Shown here piece after piece: positions 1-5,771 of a DNA stretch of 5,771 bases (position 1 is the stretch's first letter; each line of letters begins with the position of its first letter). A program made the translations under genes and the position numbers. The stretch covers positions 1 through 5,771 of the forward strand of contig JAJZXZ010000023.1 in assembly GCA_021806185.1 (NCBI GenBank), in the 5' to 3' direction. A model generated the notes under the pieces. It saw only the letters and a list, made by a program, of their open reading frames with translations. It ran no database searches and was not told the DNA's origin. Source of the DNA: Microcaldota archaeon. GTDB lineage: Archaea; Micrarchaeota; Micrarchaeia; Micrarchaeales; Micrarchaeaceae.

Positions 1-474
1 TTATGCATGGTAGCCAGGGCGTTCGGCGCTTCGCACATAATGTTCTGCCCCACAGACCGCGGGGCGATGGACAGGCTTGCGAGGAGGTGCCGCTCCCTCA
101 ACAGGGACTGGGGAGGAACGTTCGGATTAGGATTCACGGACGACTGGAAGAGATATGTAAACGAGAAGAAGAATTACCTGAAGGTCTATCTCACGAGATA
201 CGGACTGCCAATGAGGAAGATAGGCTACCAGGTAAGGACCTACAAGAACGTGCTTGTGATAGTGAGCGAGAATGAGTCGACGAAGCAGCTATACAAGGCA
301 ACTGACTTCAACATCAGCATAACCACACAGCCGCACTCATGCGCCTCTTCTGTAGCTGTATTCCTGCATGACTTCTACCAGGGGAGGGAGCTCGCCATGC
401 ATTTCGAGAATGCGAGGTACAAGATCAGCCCAGAGCAGCACGGCATAAGGGTGGAGAGGGAGAGATTACACTGA
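1..474 (+). CDS. trm56: tRNA (cytidine(56)-2'-O)-methyltransferase, aTrm56 family (5' end outside window)
   Basis: This archaeal SPOUT-class methyltransferase uses S-adenosylmethionine to methylate the 2'-OH of C56 in the tRNA T-loop. The reading frame is open through base 1 (Leu-Cys before the first visible Met at base 7) and ends with TGA at 472-474, giving 157 visible residues. The family usually has about 170-200 residues, so roughly the first 20-25, including the conserved RLGHR-type beginning, are missing. Family landmarks appear in the expected order: ARAFGA near the visible start, WGG followed by DDWK, the LTRYG segment, a TQPHS segment (bases 325-339) matching the usual NQPHS of the knotted cofactor site, AVFLHDF, a G-REL helix and an ISPEQHGIRV tail. 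The usual GxEKVP-like loop is replaced by SENEST (265-282). The Met at base 7 lies inside a conserved block and is therefore not the true start. The 3' end overlaps the convergent helicase gene by 9 bases. The family call is firm; activity is less certain because of the altered loop. Confidence 0.88.
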   Translation, partial: LCMVARAFGASHIMFCPTDRGAMDRLARRCRSLNRDWGGTFGLGFTDDWKRYVNEKKNYLKVYLTRYGLPMRKIGYQVRTYKNVLVIVSENESTKQLYKATDFNISITTQPHSCASSVAVFLHDFYQGRELAMHFENARYKISPEQHGIRVERERLH

Positions 475-3222
475 CCAGTATTTCTTTGTGCGTATGAACT
501 GCCTCTGCGCCTCTATCAGGTCCTTGTAGAAGAGCATTGGGTCTTCCCTGTGCATCAGCAGCGCCCTTGCGGCGCTTGATGGGCCTATGCCGTATGTCGA
601 AAGCGCAAGCGCTGCTTTTCCGCCATATGAGCTGAACAGTCCCGCCTCTTTCATTATCTCCCCCAGAACCTGCCTCTCCTCCTTCGAGAGCCTCCTGCCC
701 GATATGCGCTTCTTGACTACCTGCGAATGCGCATCAGAGTACCTGCAGAGCATCACGCTGCTGCACGAAGGGCACTTTATCTCGTTGAGCCATTTCAGCT
801 CATCGATTCTCCGCGTAAAAGAAAAACCGCAATATGTGCACAGCAGTCGTATGTCTTTCTTGAGGAGGAACTCGGAGAACGACTCCAAAAGCGCCTTGCT
901 AGGGGCTATCGGCGCCATCAGCTCCCTTGTGTAGTACGCTGCATTGAGTATCTCGTAAGCAATCGGGGATACGCTGCTTTCGAAGAGCTCGACCACTTTT
1001 ATCTTTCCGTTTTGGACTCCTCTTATGAGCTCCTTCAGGTTTTCAAGGTCGAAGCCTGACATTATCTCGTTTATCGTCTCCGTGTACACTGGCGTATCCT
1101 TCAGGACCTTGACTATGCGCTTAGCGAGCGACTTGGTCACTGACGCATCCCTGTCAACTACGCCAAAAAGCTTCGCCACGTTCACGAACCTGTACCTGAA
1201 TAGCTCGGTGTCCTTTATCGCCGCTTCAAGGCTTTGCTCTATCGCATTCACGTTTATCCTCATCATCAGCTCGGCGACCTTCAAGCTGGATGGCGCATCC
1301 ATCATCACAAAATACGGCGATGACCTGACGTTCACGCTGCGCCAGTGGAATGCGGTGACCATGTGCGCGAGCAGGCGCGAGAGCGCATCGTTGGCCAATG
1401 TGCCAAGCCCGGTGTTTATTATCACGTAGTCCTCTACCCTCTCGACCACCAACCTGTTCCTCTCATGCGTCCCGAACCTCTGTTGGGATTTCGCGAACTC
1501 AGATACCTGGCTTACTGCATAGTCCGACAGGCATCCAATCCCTTTAAGCGCATCAGTATCGCCTACAAGCGCCATGACCTCTCTTGCCACGGCATAGCTC
1601 ACCGGTATGTCTTCACCGGCCCAATCCGGTATGGCTGCGTCAAGGTGCTCGCTAGGCTCGACACTCAGCCTGTCTTCATCTATGCTTATTACCTTCCACG
1701 GGAGCCCCTTCACTATGAAGACTGAGCCCTCCTCTATGTTCGCAGCCACGAACCTCTCATCTAGTGAGGATATAACGCTGTTGTCAGCCACGTTCTTCAC
1801 CACGAACCTCTTGGTGTCTGGTATCACGCTGAGGTGCTCGTAGTAGTACATGCGCGTCTTAGATGTAGGCAGGACCCTGTGCCCGTCAAAGGCTACCAAA
1901 CGCTGCCTATTCATGAAGGCCAGCAGCGGTTCCAGGTCGCTCTTCTTGAGATTGGCATAAGGCCTAGCCCTGGTGATAATGCCAAATATCGAATCTATGT
2001 CGGTTTCCTTCTTGTCTAGTGCAAGCCCGCACACCTGACTGCAAAGCACGTCAAGCGCATTCTCCCTCACCGGATAGCTCTCCACCAAGCCGGCCTTTGC
2101 ATTTTTGTATATCGCAGTTGACTCTACTGCGTCTATGTTGCTGGTAGCTATTATGATCCCTTTGGATGTGCCGGTTTCTGTGTGGCCGCTCCTGCCTATC
2201 CTCTGAAGGAGTCGGAGCGCCTGCCTTGGCGAACCATACTGTATCACGAGGTCGATGTTGCCTATGTCTATGCCTAGTTCTAGCGAGCTGGTCGCTATCA
2301 GGCACCGTAGCTTGCCCTCCTTGAACTTGTCCTCCATCTTTATCCTTTCGTCGCGGTCAAGCGACCCATGGTGCACCCCTATGCCTCCGAAGCTGTGCAG
2401 CCTGTCAAGGAGCATCAGCCTGCTGCCGAGCGCCTCGACAATCTGCCTGGTGTTGGCGAAGATGAGCGACGATCTGGATTTGGCGACGCTATCTGCTATC
2501 GCTCCAAGCCTGGCTACCGATTTGTCATCGAGGCCGAACCTGTCGCCGACCTCTTTCAGCGCGCTGCTGTATCCGGAAGGCAGCTCAACCTTGAGATCGG
2601 TTTTCTTATCCGGTTTCGTCACAGCTATCTTGAACTGCCTCTTGCCGCAAACGAACGCTCCGACCACCTCCGGGTCTGAGACTGTAGCGCTGATGCCTAT
2701 GCGCCTGAAATTCGGCGCCACCTCCTCGAGCCTCTCCAAGCCAAGAGACAGCTGCGCGCCCCTTTTGTTCGAGTATAGCTCATGCACCTCATCCACCACT
2801 ACGTATTCGACGTTCTTCAAGTGCTGAGCAAACGACTTTGAAGGCAGTATGCTTTGCAGTGTTTCCGGAGTTGTGATTAGGAGCATCGGTGCGACTTTCG
2901 CCTGCTTCCTGCGCTCGCTCTGCAGCGTGTCGCCGTGCCTGACAGATACGCTTATCCCCATCTGCTCGCATATCCATGATATCCTTTTTATCATGTCCCT
3001 GTTCAGCGCCCTTAGCGGCGTTATATAAATCGCCTTTATCCCGGCCAACCTGGCCGCGTCTCCGAGCCTCTTTATTATAGGGAGCACAACCGCCTCTGTC
3101 TTTCCAGACCCTGTAGGAGCAACAACCACGCAGTTGTTCCCCTCTTCGATGATTGGGATCGCAGCCTTCTGTATGGCTGTGAAGCTCTTGTACTTGGAAA
3201 GGAAGATCTCGTAGACGTCCAT
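466..3222 (-). CDS. lhr: Lhr-like superfamily 2 DEVH-box ATP-dependent helicase
   Basis: This 918-residue ATP-driven helicase belongs to the archaeal Lhr (large helicase-related) group, whose studied members unwind or anneal DNA and RNA-DNA hybrids and are linked to repair. Visible motifs are the Q motif (F14 to Q18), Walker A APTGSGKTE (35-43), TPLRALNRD (68-76), TTPETL (117-122), the DEVH box (144-147), SAT (178-180), LIFANTRQ (253-260), ATSSLELGIDIG (310-321) and QRIGRSGH (340-347). A winged-helix region follows at roughly 400-470, then the Lhr core with IPDWAGEDIPVS (531-542) and the DEAD/H-associated region (about 560-750). Four cysteines, C795-x2-C798 and C817-x2-C820, form a probable zinc ribbon. 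The C-terminal tail, with GIGPSSAARALL near 878-889 and a final FIRTKKYW-type segment, is typical of archaeal Lhr proteins. Length and motif set suggest an intact enzyme. The ATG lies 12 bases after the stop of the upstream surface-protein gene, and GGCGGT at 3231-3226 is a weak ribosome-binding candidate. Lhr1 versus Lhr2 subgroup is not settled here. Confidence 0.93.
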   Translation of the reverse strand: MDVYEIFLSKYKSFTAIQKAAIPIIEEGNNCVVVAPTGSGKTEAVVLPIIKRLGDAARLAGIKAIYITPLRALNRDMIKRISWICEQMGISVSVRHGDTLQSERRKQAKVAPMLLITTPETLQSILPSKSFAQHLKNVEYVVVDEVHELYSNKRGAQLSLGLERLEEVAPNFRRIGISATVSDPEVVGAFVCGKRQFKIAVTKPDKKTDLKVELPSGYSSALKEVGDRFGLDDKSVARLGAIADSVAKSRSSLIFANTRQIVEALGSRLMLLDRLHSFGGIGVHHGSLDRDERIKMEDKFKEGKLRCLIATSSLELGIDIGNIDLVIQYGSPRQALRLLQRIGRSGHTETGTSKGIIIATSNIDAVESTAIYKNAKAGLVESYPVRENALDVLCSQVCGLALDKKETDIDSIFGIITRARPYANLKKSDLEPLLAFMNRQRLVAFDGHRVLPTSKTRMYYYEHLSVIPDTKRFVVKNVADNSVISSLDERFVAANIEEGSVFIVKGLPWKVISIDEDRLSVEPSEHLDAAIPDWAGEDIPVSYAVAREVMALVGDTDALKGIGCLSDYAVSQVSEFAKSQQRFGTHERNRLVVERVEDYVIINTGLGTLANDALSRLLAHMVTAFHWRSVNVRSSPYFVMMDAPSSLKVAELMMRINVNAIEQSLEAAIKDTELFRYRFVNVAKLFGVVDRDASVTKSLAKRIVKVLKDTPVYTETINEIMSGFDLENLKELIRGVQNGKIKVVELFESSVSPIAYEILNAAYYTRELMAPIAPSKALLESFSEFLLKKDIRLLCTYCGFSFTRRIDELKWLNEIKCPSCSSVMLCRYSDAHSQVVKKRISGRRLSKEERQVLGEIMKEAGLFSSYGGKAALALSTYGIGPSSAARALLMHREDPMLFYKDLIEAQRQFIRTKKYWSV

Positions 3223-3234
3223 CAGACCGCCGGA

Positions 3235-5235
3235 TTAGCTTTGGGATTGCAGTCTCCTGTAGCGCCTCCTATGGAATATCTCATAGAGGAGCATGACGGC
3301 AATCACGATTATTATTGGGACTGAATCTATCGGGGTTATGAACGTAAGATAGACTTGGTTGCCGGCAACGGCTCTAAACGGCTCCTTCAACTGATCGTAT
3401 CTCATGTACCCGCTTACGTTGCCGAACGGTACGTCCTGAAGCGTGACAGAGCCGGTAGGCCCAAGGTAAATAGTGTAACTGGTGCCGTTCTGGAAAGTGA
3501 GGTACGCACTCGCATTAAGCGAGGCTTTGAAGAGGCTTTTCGCTGATATCCGCACGTCATATACTGGAAGCTTAACCGGTATTGTCACAGACGAAGAGAT
3601 GTTTGCTGTTATGTTCGCCGTTACCAGCACGCCCTTGTAATACGCTCCCGTAATGGAATATGGGACTCCGTCGAAAAGCATGGTGCTGCTAGGAACATCC
3701 ATCCCATCCACAACGAAGTATGTGGCGTTTATTTTATCGTATTCCGAGTCAAGCGCAGAGAACCTGACGAGATGCTGCCTTCTGAAGACGGCAGCCAGCG
3801 ATACCGGCGAATTGACGGTTATCGTTGTAGAGCTGTTATAGTATATCCCATTCCATGAGTAGAATGCGACTCTTGTGGTGTTAGTAGAGTTGAAGTAATC
3901 ATCATTCAATGATATGCGCGCGCTGCTGCCGGCATCGTACCAGCCGGCGCCAGAAGCGACGCCAAGGCTGGTGTTCAGCGATATCAGATACTGCTCCTGC
4001 CAGCGCGCAGACATGTTCACCGGCCCGAGCACAGTGAAGCTTGTGTTTAGCGAGGAGGAGCCATTACTCCAGCCGGAAAACAGCTCCCTTGTCCCTTCCC
4101 CGGTATCGACTATGCTGTTCGATAACGATATTTTTGCCGTCGAATTCGCGGCGTACCATCCCGATCCGCTTACGTTGCTGAATTGCGACGTCGCATTTAC
4201 GTAGTACTCCAGGTTCCATTTGGCGATTTCAGTTACATTGCCAACCATCTGGACAGTGGATGAGCCAGAAGCGCCGGTGTAGCTGCCGGGCCCTGCGCCC
4301 TGCCATCCGGCGAACACAGCTCTCTCAGATGGCGTTATGTATACGTAAGGCTGCTGCACGCTGAAGTTCACCGCAGAGAAAGTCGGATAGTACCCGGCGC
4401 CAATCACGTTTCCGAACGGCGAACTGAGCTGCAGATGGTACACGCTGGTCCATAGGAGTGCGCCGCTCCGTACGCTTTGCACGGCAGAGCCTACTTCAAA
4501 ATAGTTAGCGTATCCACCAACCTCTTTGACCCCGTACGGATTGGCGATGTTAGTCTTGCTGCCGCTGCCGTACCCTACGTATGCGGTCGCGCTCTGGAGC
4601 AGATGCAGAGCTCCATTCTTCATGTAAGACATGTTCTTAAACATCACAGTCTTCATAAACGTGTCCGTATTGTTCGCATTAGCCAGCTCGGCGTATGCCG
4701 ATGGCACATATGGTCCTGATGTCGATGTTCCTAGGTTTGCGCTGCCGATGAGCTGACCGTTGAAATAGAAGTTCCATGTATCGCCGTTTGAAGAAAACGA
4801 GTACATGTTGAATGTGCCGTTAGTGCCCGCCGAGCCGCTCGGTCCAACGCCGCCATAGAAGCCTGTGCTATTGCCCCCTATGGGGAAATACTCCCAGAAC
4901 CAAGCGGGATAGCCTGCCTTTAGGAAGACAGTGCCGTTGCACCCAGAGGCAGTGCAGGTTTTGGGGTAATCTCCAGATACGTTCGGCACCTCGTAGCCTA
5001 CCTGTACGAAGGCCCCATTCTGGAGGGTCTCTCCGACCCAGAAACCCAATGCGCCAGAGGACGGGCTTTGCGGCGCAATCGTCTGGATGTAAGCTCCCGC
5101 ACCGTTGTTATAGGCCGCCTGGCTGCCAGCATTAGCACCGCTCTGGAACCAATACTGACCGAAAGACAGCTGCGCAAGCAGAGTTGCGGCCAGGATGGCC
5201 GCCGCAGCCAGATAGGCAATCCTAAACCCTCTCAT
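3235..5235 (-). CDS. Secreted, membrane-anchored surface protein with eqolisin/ConA-like domain and InlB-type repeats
   Basis: I do not recognise a named gene. From ATG 5235 the product has 666 residues. Residues 1-26 look like a signal peptide (arginines at 2 and 5, an Ala/Leu-rich core, likely cleavage after SFG). Residues about 45-255 form a Gly/Ser/aromatic-rich beta domain with WVG (66-68), LQNG (71-74), AWFWEYFP (111-118), GDTW (151-154) and AYAEL around E183. This order resembles glutamic peptidases or another concanavalin-like sandwich. Three tandem repeats of about 72-78 residues (266-488) are of the divergent InlB-B type. More beta-rich sequence follows, then a transmembrane helix (about 637-654) and an arginine-rich tail, HRRRYRRLQSQS. 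There are about 24 N-x-S/T sequons, all on the predicted outer side, and only two cysteines (C94, C99), which could form a small disulfide loop. An in-frame TTG at 5247 is possible, but the ATG gives the better signal peptide. The gene overlaps dtdA by 14 bases and precedes the helicase by 12. Surface location is well supported; function is unknown. Confidence 0.85.
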   Translation of the reverse strand: MRGFRIAYLAAAAILAATLLAQLSFGQYWFQSGANAGSQAAYNNGAGAYIQTIAPQSPSSGALGFWVGETLQNGAFVQVGYEVPNVSGDYPKTCTASGCNGTVFLKAGYPAWFWEYFPIGGNSTGFYGGVGPSGSAGTNGTFNMYSFSSNGDTWNFYFNGQLIGSANLGTSTSGPYVPSAYAELANANNTDTFMKTVMFKNMSYMKNGALHLLQSATAYVGYGSGSKTNIANPYGVKEVGGYANYFEVGSAVQSVRSGALLWTSVYHLQLSSPFGNVIGAGYYPTFSAVNFSVQQPYVYITPSERAVFAGWQGAGPGSYTGASGSSTVQMVGNVTEIAKWNLEYYVNATSQFSNVSGSGWYAANSTAKISLSNSIVDTGEGTRELFSGWSNGSSSLNTSFTVLGPVNMSARWQEQYLISLNTSLGVASGAGWYDAGSSARISLNDDYFNSTNTTRVAFYSWNGIYYNSSTTITVNSPVSLAAVFRRQHLVRFSALDSEYDKINATYFVVDGMDVPSSTMLFDGVPYSITGAYYKGVLVTANITANISSSVTIPVKLPVYDVRISAKSLFKASLNASAYLTFQNGTSYTIYLGPTGSVTLQDVPFGNVSGYMRYDQLKEPFRAVAGNQVYLTFITPIDSVPIIIVIAVMLLYEIFHRRRYRRLQSQS
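3274..3327 (-). other. C-terminal transmembrane anchor of the surface protein
   Basis: Residues about 637-654 (DSVPIIIVIAVMLLYEIF) are hydrophobic and are followed directly by HRRRYRRLQSQS. The basic tail after the helix predicts that the C-terminus is cytoplasmic, so the protein is a type I membrane protein with a large outer part. Confidence 0.8.
3772..4440 (-). repeat. Three tandem InlB-B-like repeats within the surface protein
   Basis: Three diverged copies begin at about 4440, 4206 and 3990. Each opens with a short strand (YHLQLSS, YYVNATS, YLISLNT), followed by a small-residue turn and a G-[WY]-Y core (GAGYY, GSGWY, GAGWYDAG). Each then has a strand ending in S/A-x-I/F-S, an F/Y-x-x-W segment (FAGW, FSGW, FYSW), a strand of alternating polar and hydrophobic residues, and a closing A-x-W/F (AKW, ARW, AVF) leading into the next unit. 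This pattern matches the divergent InlB B-repeat type found in bacterial and archaeal surface proteins, where such units act as stalks or adhesion modules. The repeats are evident in protein but not obviously conserved at DNA level, so they are old rather than recently amplified. Assignment to that named family is by eye. Confidence 0.7.
4471..5103 (-). other. Putative eqolisin-like or ConA-like N-terminal domain of the surface protein
   Basis: Residues 45-255 contain, in order, F-W-V-G, L-Q-N-G, A-W-F-W-E-Y-F-P, G-D-T-W and Y-A-E-L. Fungal glutamic peptidases (family G1) carry WVG, LQTG, AWYEWYP, a GD turn and AEWIVE in the same order, and use a Gln and a Glu as catalytic pair. By that analogy Q72 and E183 would be the candidates. 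The Q-to-E spacing here (111 residues) is longer than in the fungal enzymes, with a Gly/Ser-rich insertion around residues 120-140. A carbohydrate-binding or purely structural beta-sandwich with no peptidase activity is an equally reasonable reading. Confidence 0.35.
5158..5235 (-). other. Signal peptide coding region of the surface protein
   Basis: Residues 1-26 have a short basic start (M-R-G-F-R), an uninterrupted hydrophobic core rich in Ala and Leu, and a small-residue end (LSFG) before QYWFQS. This is a classical Sec-type export signal. It supports ATG 5235 as the start and places the rest of the chain outside the membrane. Confidence 0.8.
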
Positions 5236-5260
5236 AGTCAATACCAATCCTGTTCAGTTC
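5222..5260 (-). promoter_or_regulatory. Overlapping stop/start junction between dtdA and the surface-protein gene
   Basis: The surface-protein ATG (5235-5233) lies inside the last codons of dtdA, whose TAG is at 5224-5222. The bases just before the ATG read GGATTGGTATTGACT, which contains only a weak Shine-Dalgarno-like GGT about 7 bases upstream. A weak site plus an overlap suggests that translation of the second gene depends on ribosomes finishing dtdA. Confidence 0.4.
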
Positions 5261-5771
5261 AACTATTATCTTTTCTCTATCCGAAGCCTTAATACTTTTC
5301 CACTCTATCATAGCTTTTTCAGGCATCGGCGAGGACCGTTCGACTGCCTGCTGAAGCATGCCAATCTCTGCTACATGGTACTTCGGCATTATGTGCGAGA
5401 ATGCGCAACCTCGTTCGAAAGCTATTCTTGTAAATTTTTCAGCGTAGTGCATGCCCCCTATACCGAGCACGCAATCCGAATCCGTCTCATTTTCTGATAG
5501 CGCATCAACGACCGACCTTGCCACCAAGCCGCTATATTTTTTGCCCTCTAGCGTATCCTTTGTGCCTCCAACTTCGACGAAGAAGGACGGGGTCTTCAGC
5601 AGTGGCCCGTGGTGTGTCGCCTCATATATGACCGGGAGCCCCGAGTCGTTGTTCCTCTTCAAGCTCTCCATCACCGCAAGCGCTGCGCCTGGCGCTGCAA
5701 CGCTCAGCTCCTTTGGCCTGCCTCCCAGCTTAGCATCATCCGACCAGTTGCCTTCATGATGCGTAGTAAGC
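5222..5771 (-). CDS. dtdA: D-aminoacyl-tRNA deacylase, archaeal DtdA/DTD2 type (5' end outside window)
   Basis: This metal-dependent enzyme hydrolyses D-aminoacyl-tRNA, freeing tRNA from D-amino acids and keeping them out of proteins; it acts in the cytoplasm. The frame is open to the right edge (first full codon at 5770) and ends at TAG 5224-5222, giving 182 visible residues of a family usually about 250-280 long. Recognisable family blocks, in order, are HHEGNW near the visible start, LGGRPKELSVAAP, YEATHHGP, FFVEVG, the GIGGMHYAEKFT block with its conserved His, HIMPKY, an EWKSIK block and a terminal GIDYERV. An internal GTG/ATG at 5674/5671 is not the start, because clear family sequence precedes it. 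The gene is intact where visible. Its last 14 bases overlap the start of the downstream surface-protein gene, which implies co-transcription and probably translational coupling. Family assignment is secure; the missing N-terminal third cannot be assessed. Confidence 0.95.
   Translation of the reverse strand, partial: LTTHHEGNWSDDAKLGGRPKELSVAAPGAALAVMESLKRNNDSGLPVIYEATHHGPLLKTPSFFVEVGGTKDTLEGKKYSGLVARSVVDALSENETDSDCVLGIGGMHYAEKFTRIAFERGCAFSHIMPKYHVAEIGMLQQAVERSSPMPEKAMIEWKSIKASDREKIIVELNRIGIDYERV

Noticed and set aside
3..275. 90-residue open frame overlapping trm56 in another frame
   Set aside because: The overlapping frame has clear aTrm56 family sequence; this one is charged low-complexity sequence with no family features.
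479..490. T-rich run TATTTCTTTGTG as a terminator for trm56
   Set aside because: Archaeal terminators can be simple T-runs, but this one is short, interrupted and inside helicase coding sequence, so it is not strong enough to call as a feature.
2255..2827. 190-residue open frame on the plus strand, opposite the helicase
   Set aside because: It is Ser/Leu/Pro-rich with no recognisable motif and lies wholly antisense to the helicase motif IV-VI region, so it is a shadow of that gene's codon pattern. The other plus-strand frames between 587 and 2679 fail for the same reason.
5245..5247. TTG as the start of the surface-protein gene
   Set aside because: It would add only MVLT before the signal peptide and has no ribosome-binding site upstream. 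ATG 5235 gives a standard signal peptide start.
5672..5674. GTG start giving a 150-residue deacylase
   Set aside because: In-frame family sequence (HHEGNW, GGRPKELSVAAP) continues upstream to the window edge, so the gene begins outside the window.
1..5771. CRISPR arrays, tRNA/rRNA genes, insertion sequences, toxin-antitoxin or defence genes
   Set aside because: I saw no direct repeats with spacers, inverted terminal repeats, RNA-like conserved stretches or extra small genes. Coding sequence fills the window apart from one 12-base gap.

Overview
The window looks archaeal. Two of its four genes belong to families that are essentially archaeal: the SPOUT-type tRNA C56 2'-O-methyltransferase (aTrm56) and the archaeal-type D-aminoacyl-tRNA deacylase (DtdA/DTD2). 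A third is an archaeal-type Lhr superfamily 2 helicase with the characteristic C-terminal tail. Base composition is moderate, near half G+C by eye. The very compact layout, together with a cell-surface protein carrying many N-glycosylation sequons, would suit a small-genome archaeon such as a Micrarchaeota/ARMAN-type or Thermoplasmata-related lineage. That placement is an impression, not something the sequence proves.

Layout. The left edge (1-474, plus strand) holds the 3' part of trm56. All remaining genes are on the minus strand and read right to left. dtdA comes first (5771-5222, its 5' end lies outside the window). Next is a 666-residue secreted, membrane-anchored surface protein (5235-3235), and then a 918-residue Lhr-like helicase (3222-466). 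dtdA and the surface-protein gene overlap by 14 bases, and the surface-protein gene and the helicase are 12 bases apart, so these three very probably form one transcription unit. That unit runs tail to tail into trm56, and the two terminal genes overlap by 9 bases. No stretch longer than 12 bases lacks a gene, and I see no RNA genes, mobile elements or CRISPR repeats.

Function. trm56 and dtdA both act on tRNA: one modifies the T-loop, the other recycles tRNA mischarged with D-amino acids. The helicase acts on DNA or RNA-DNA hybrids in repair or nucleic-acid processing. The surface protein between dtdA and the helicase is the unfamiliar gene. It has a signal peptide, then an N-terminal domain whose motif order resembles glutamic peptidases (eqolisins) or a related concanavalin-like beta-sandwich. 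Three tandem repeats of the divergent InlB-B type follow, then further beta-rich sequence, one C-terminal transmembrane helix and a short basic tail. I do not see a clear new multi-gene system. The surface protein is the best candidate for something undescribed.
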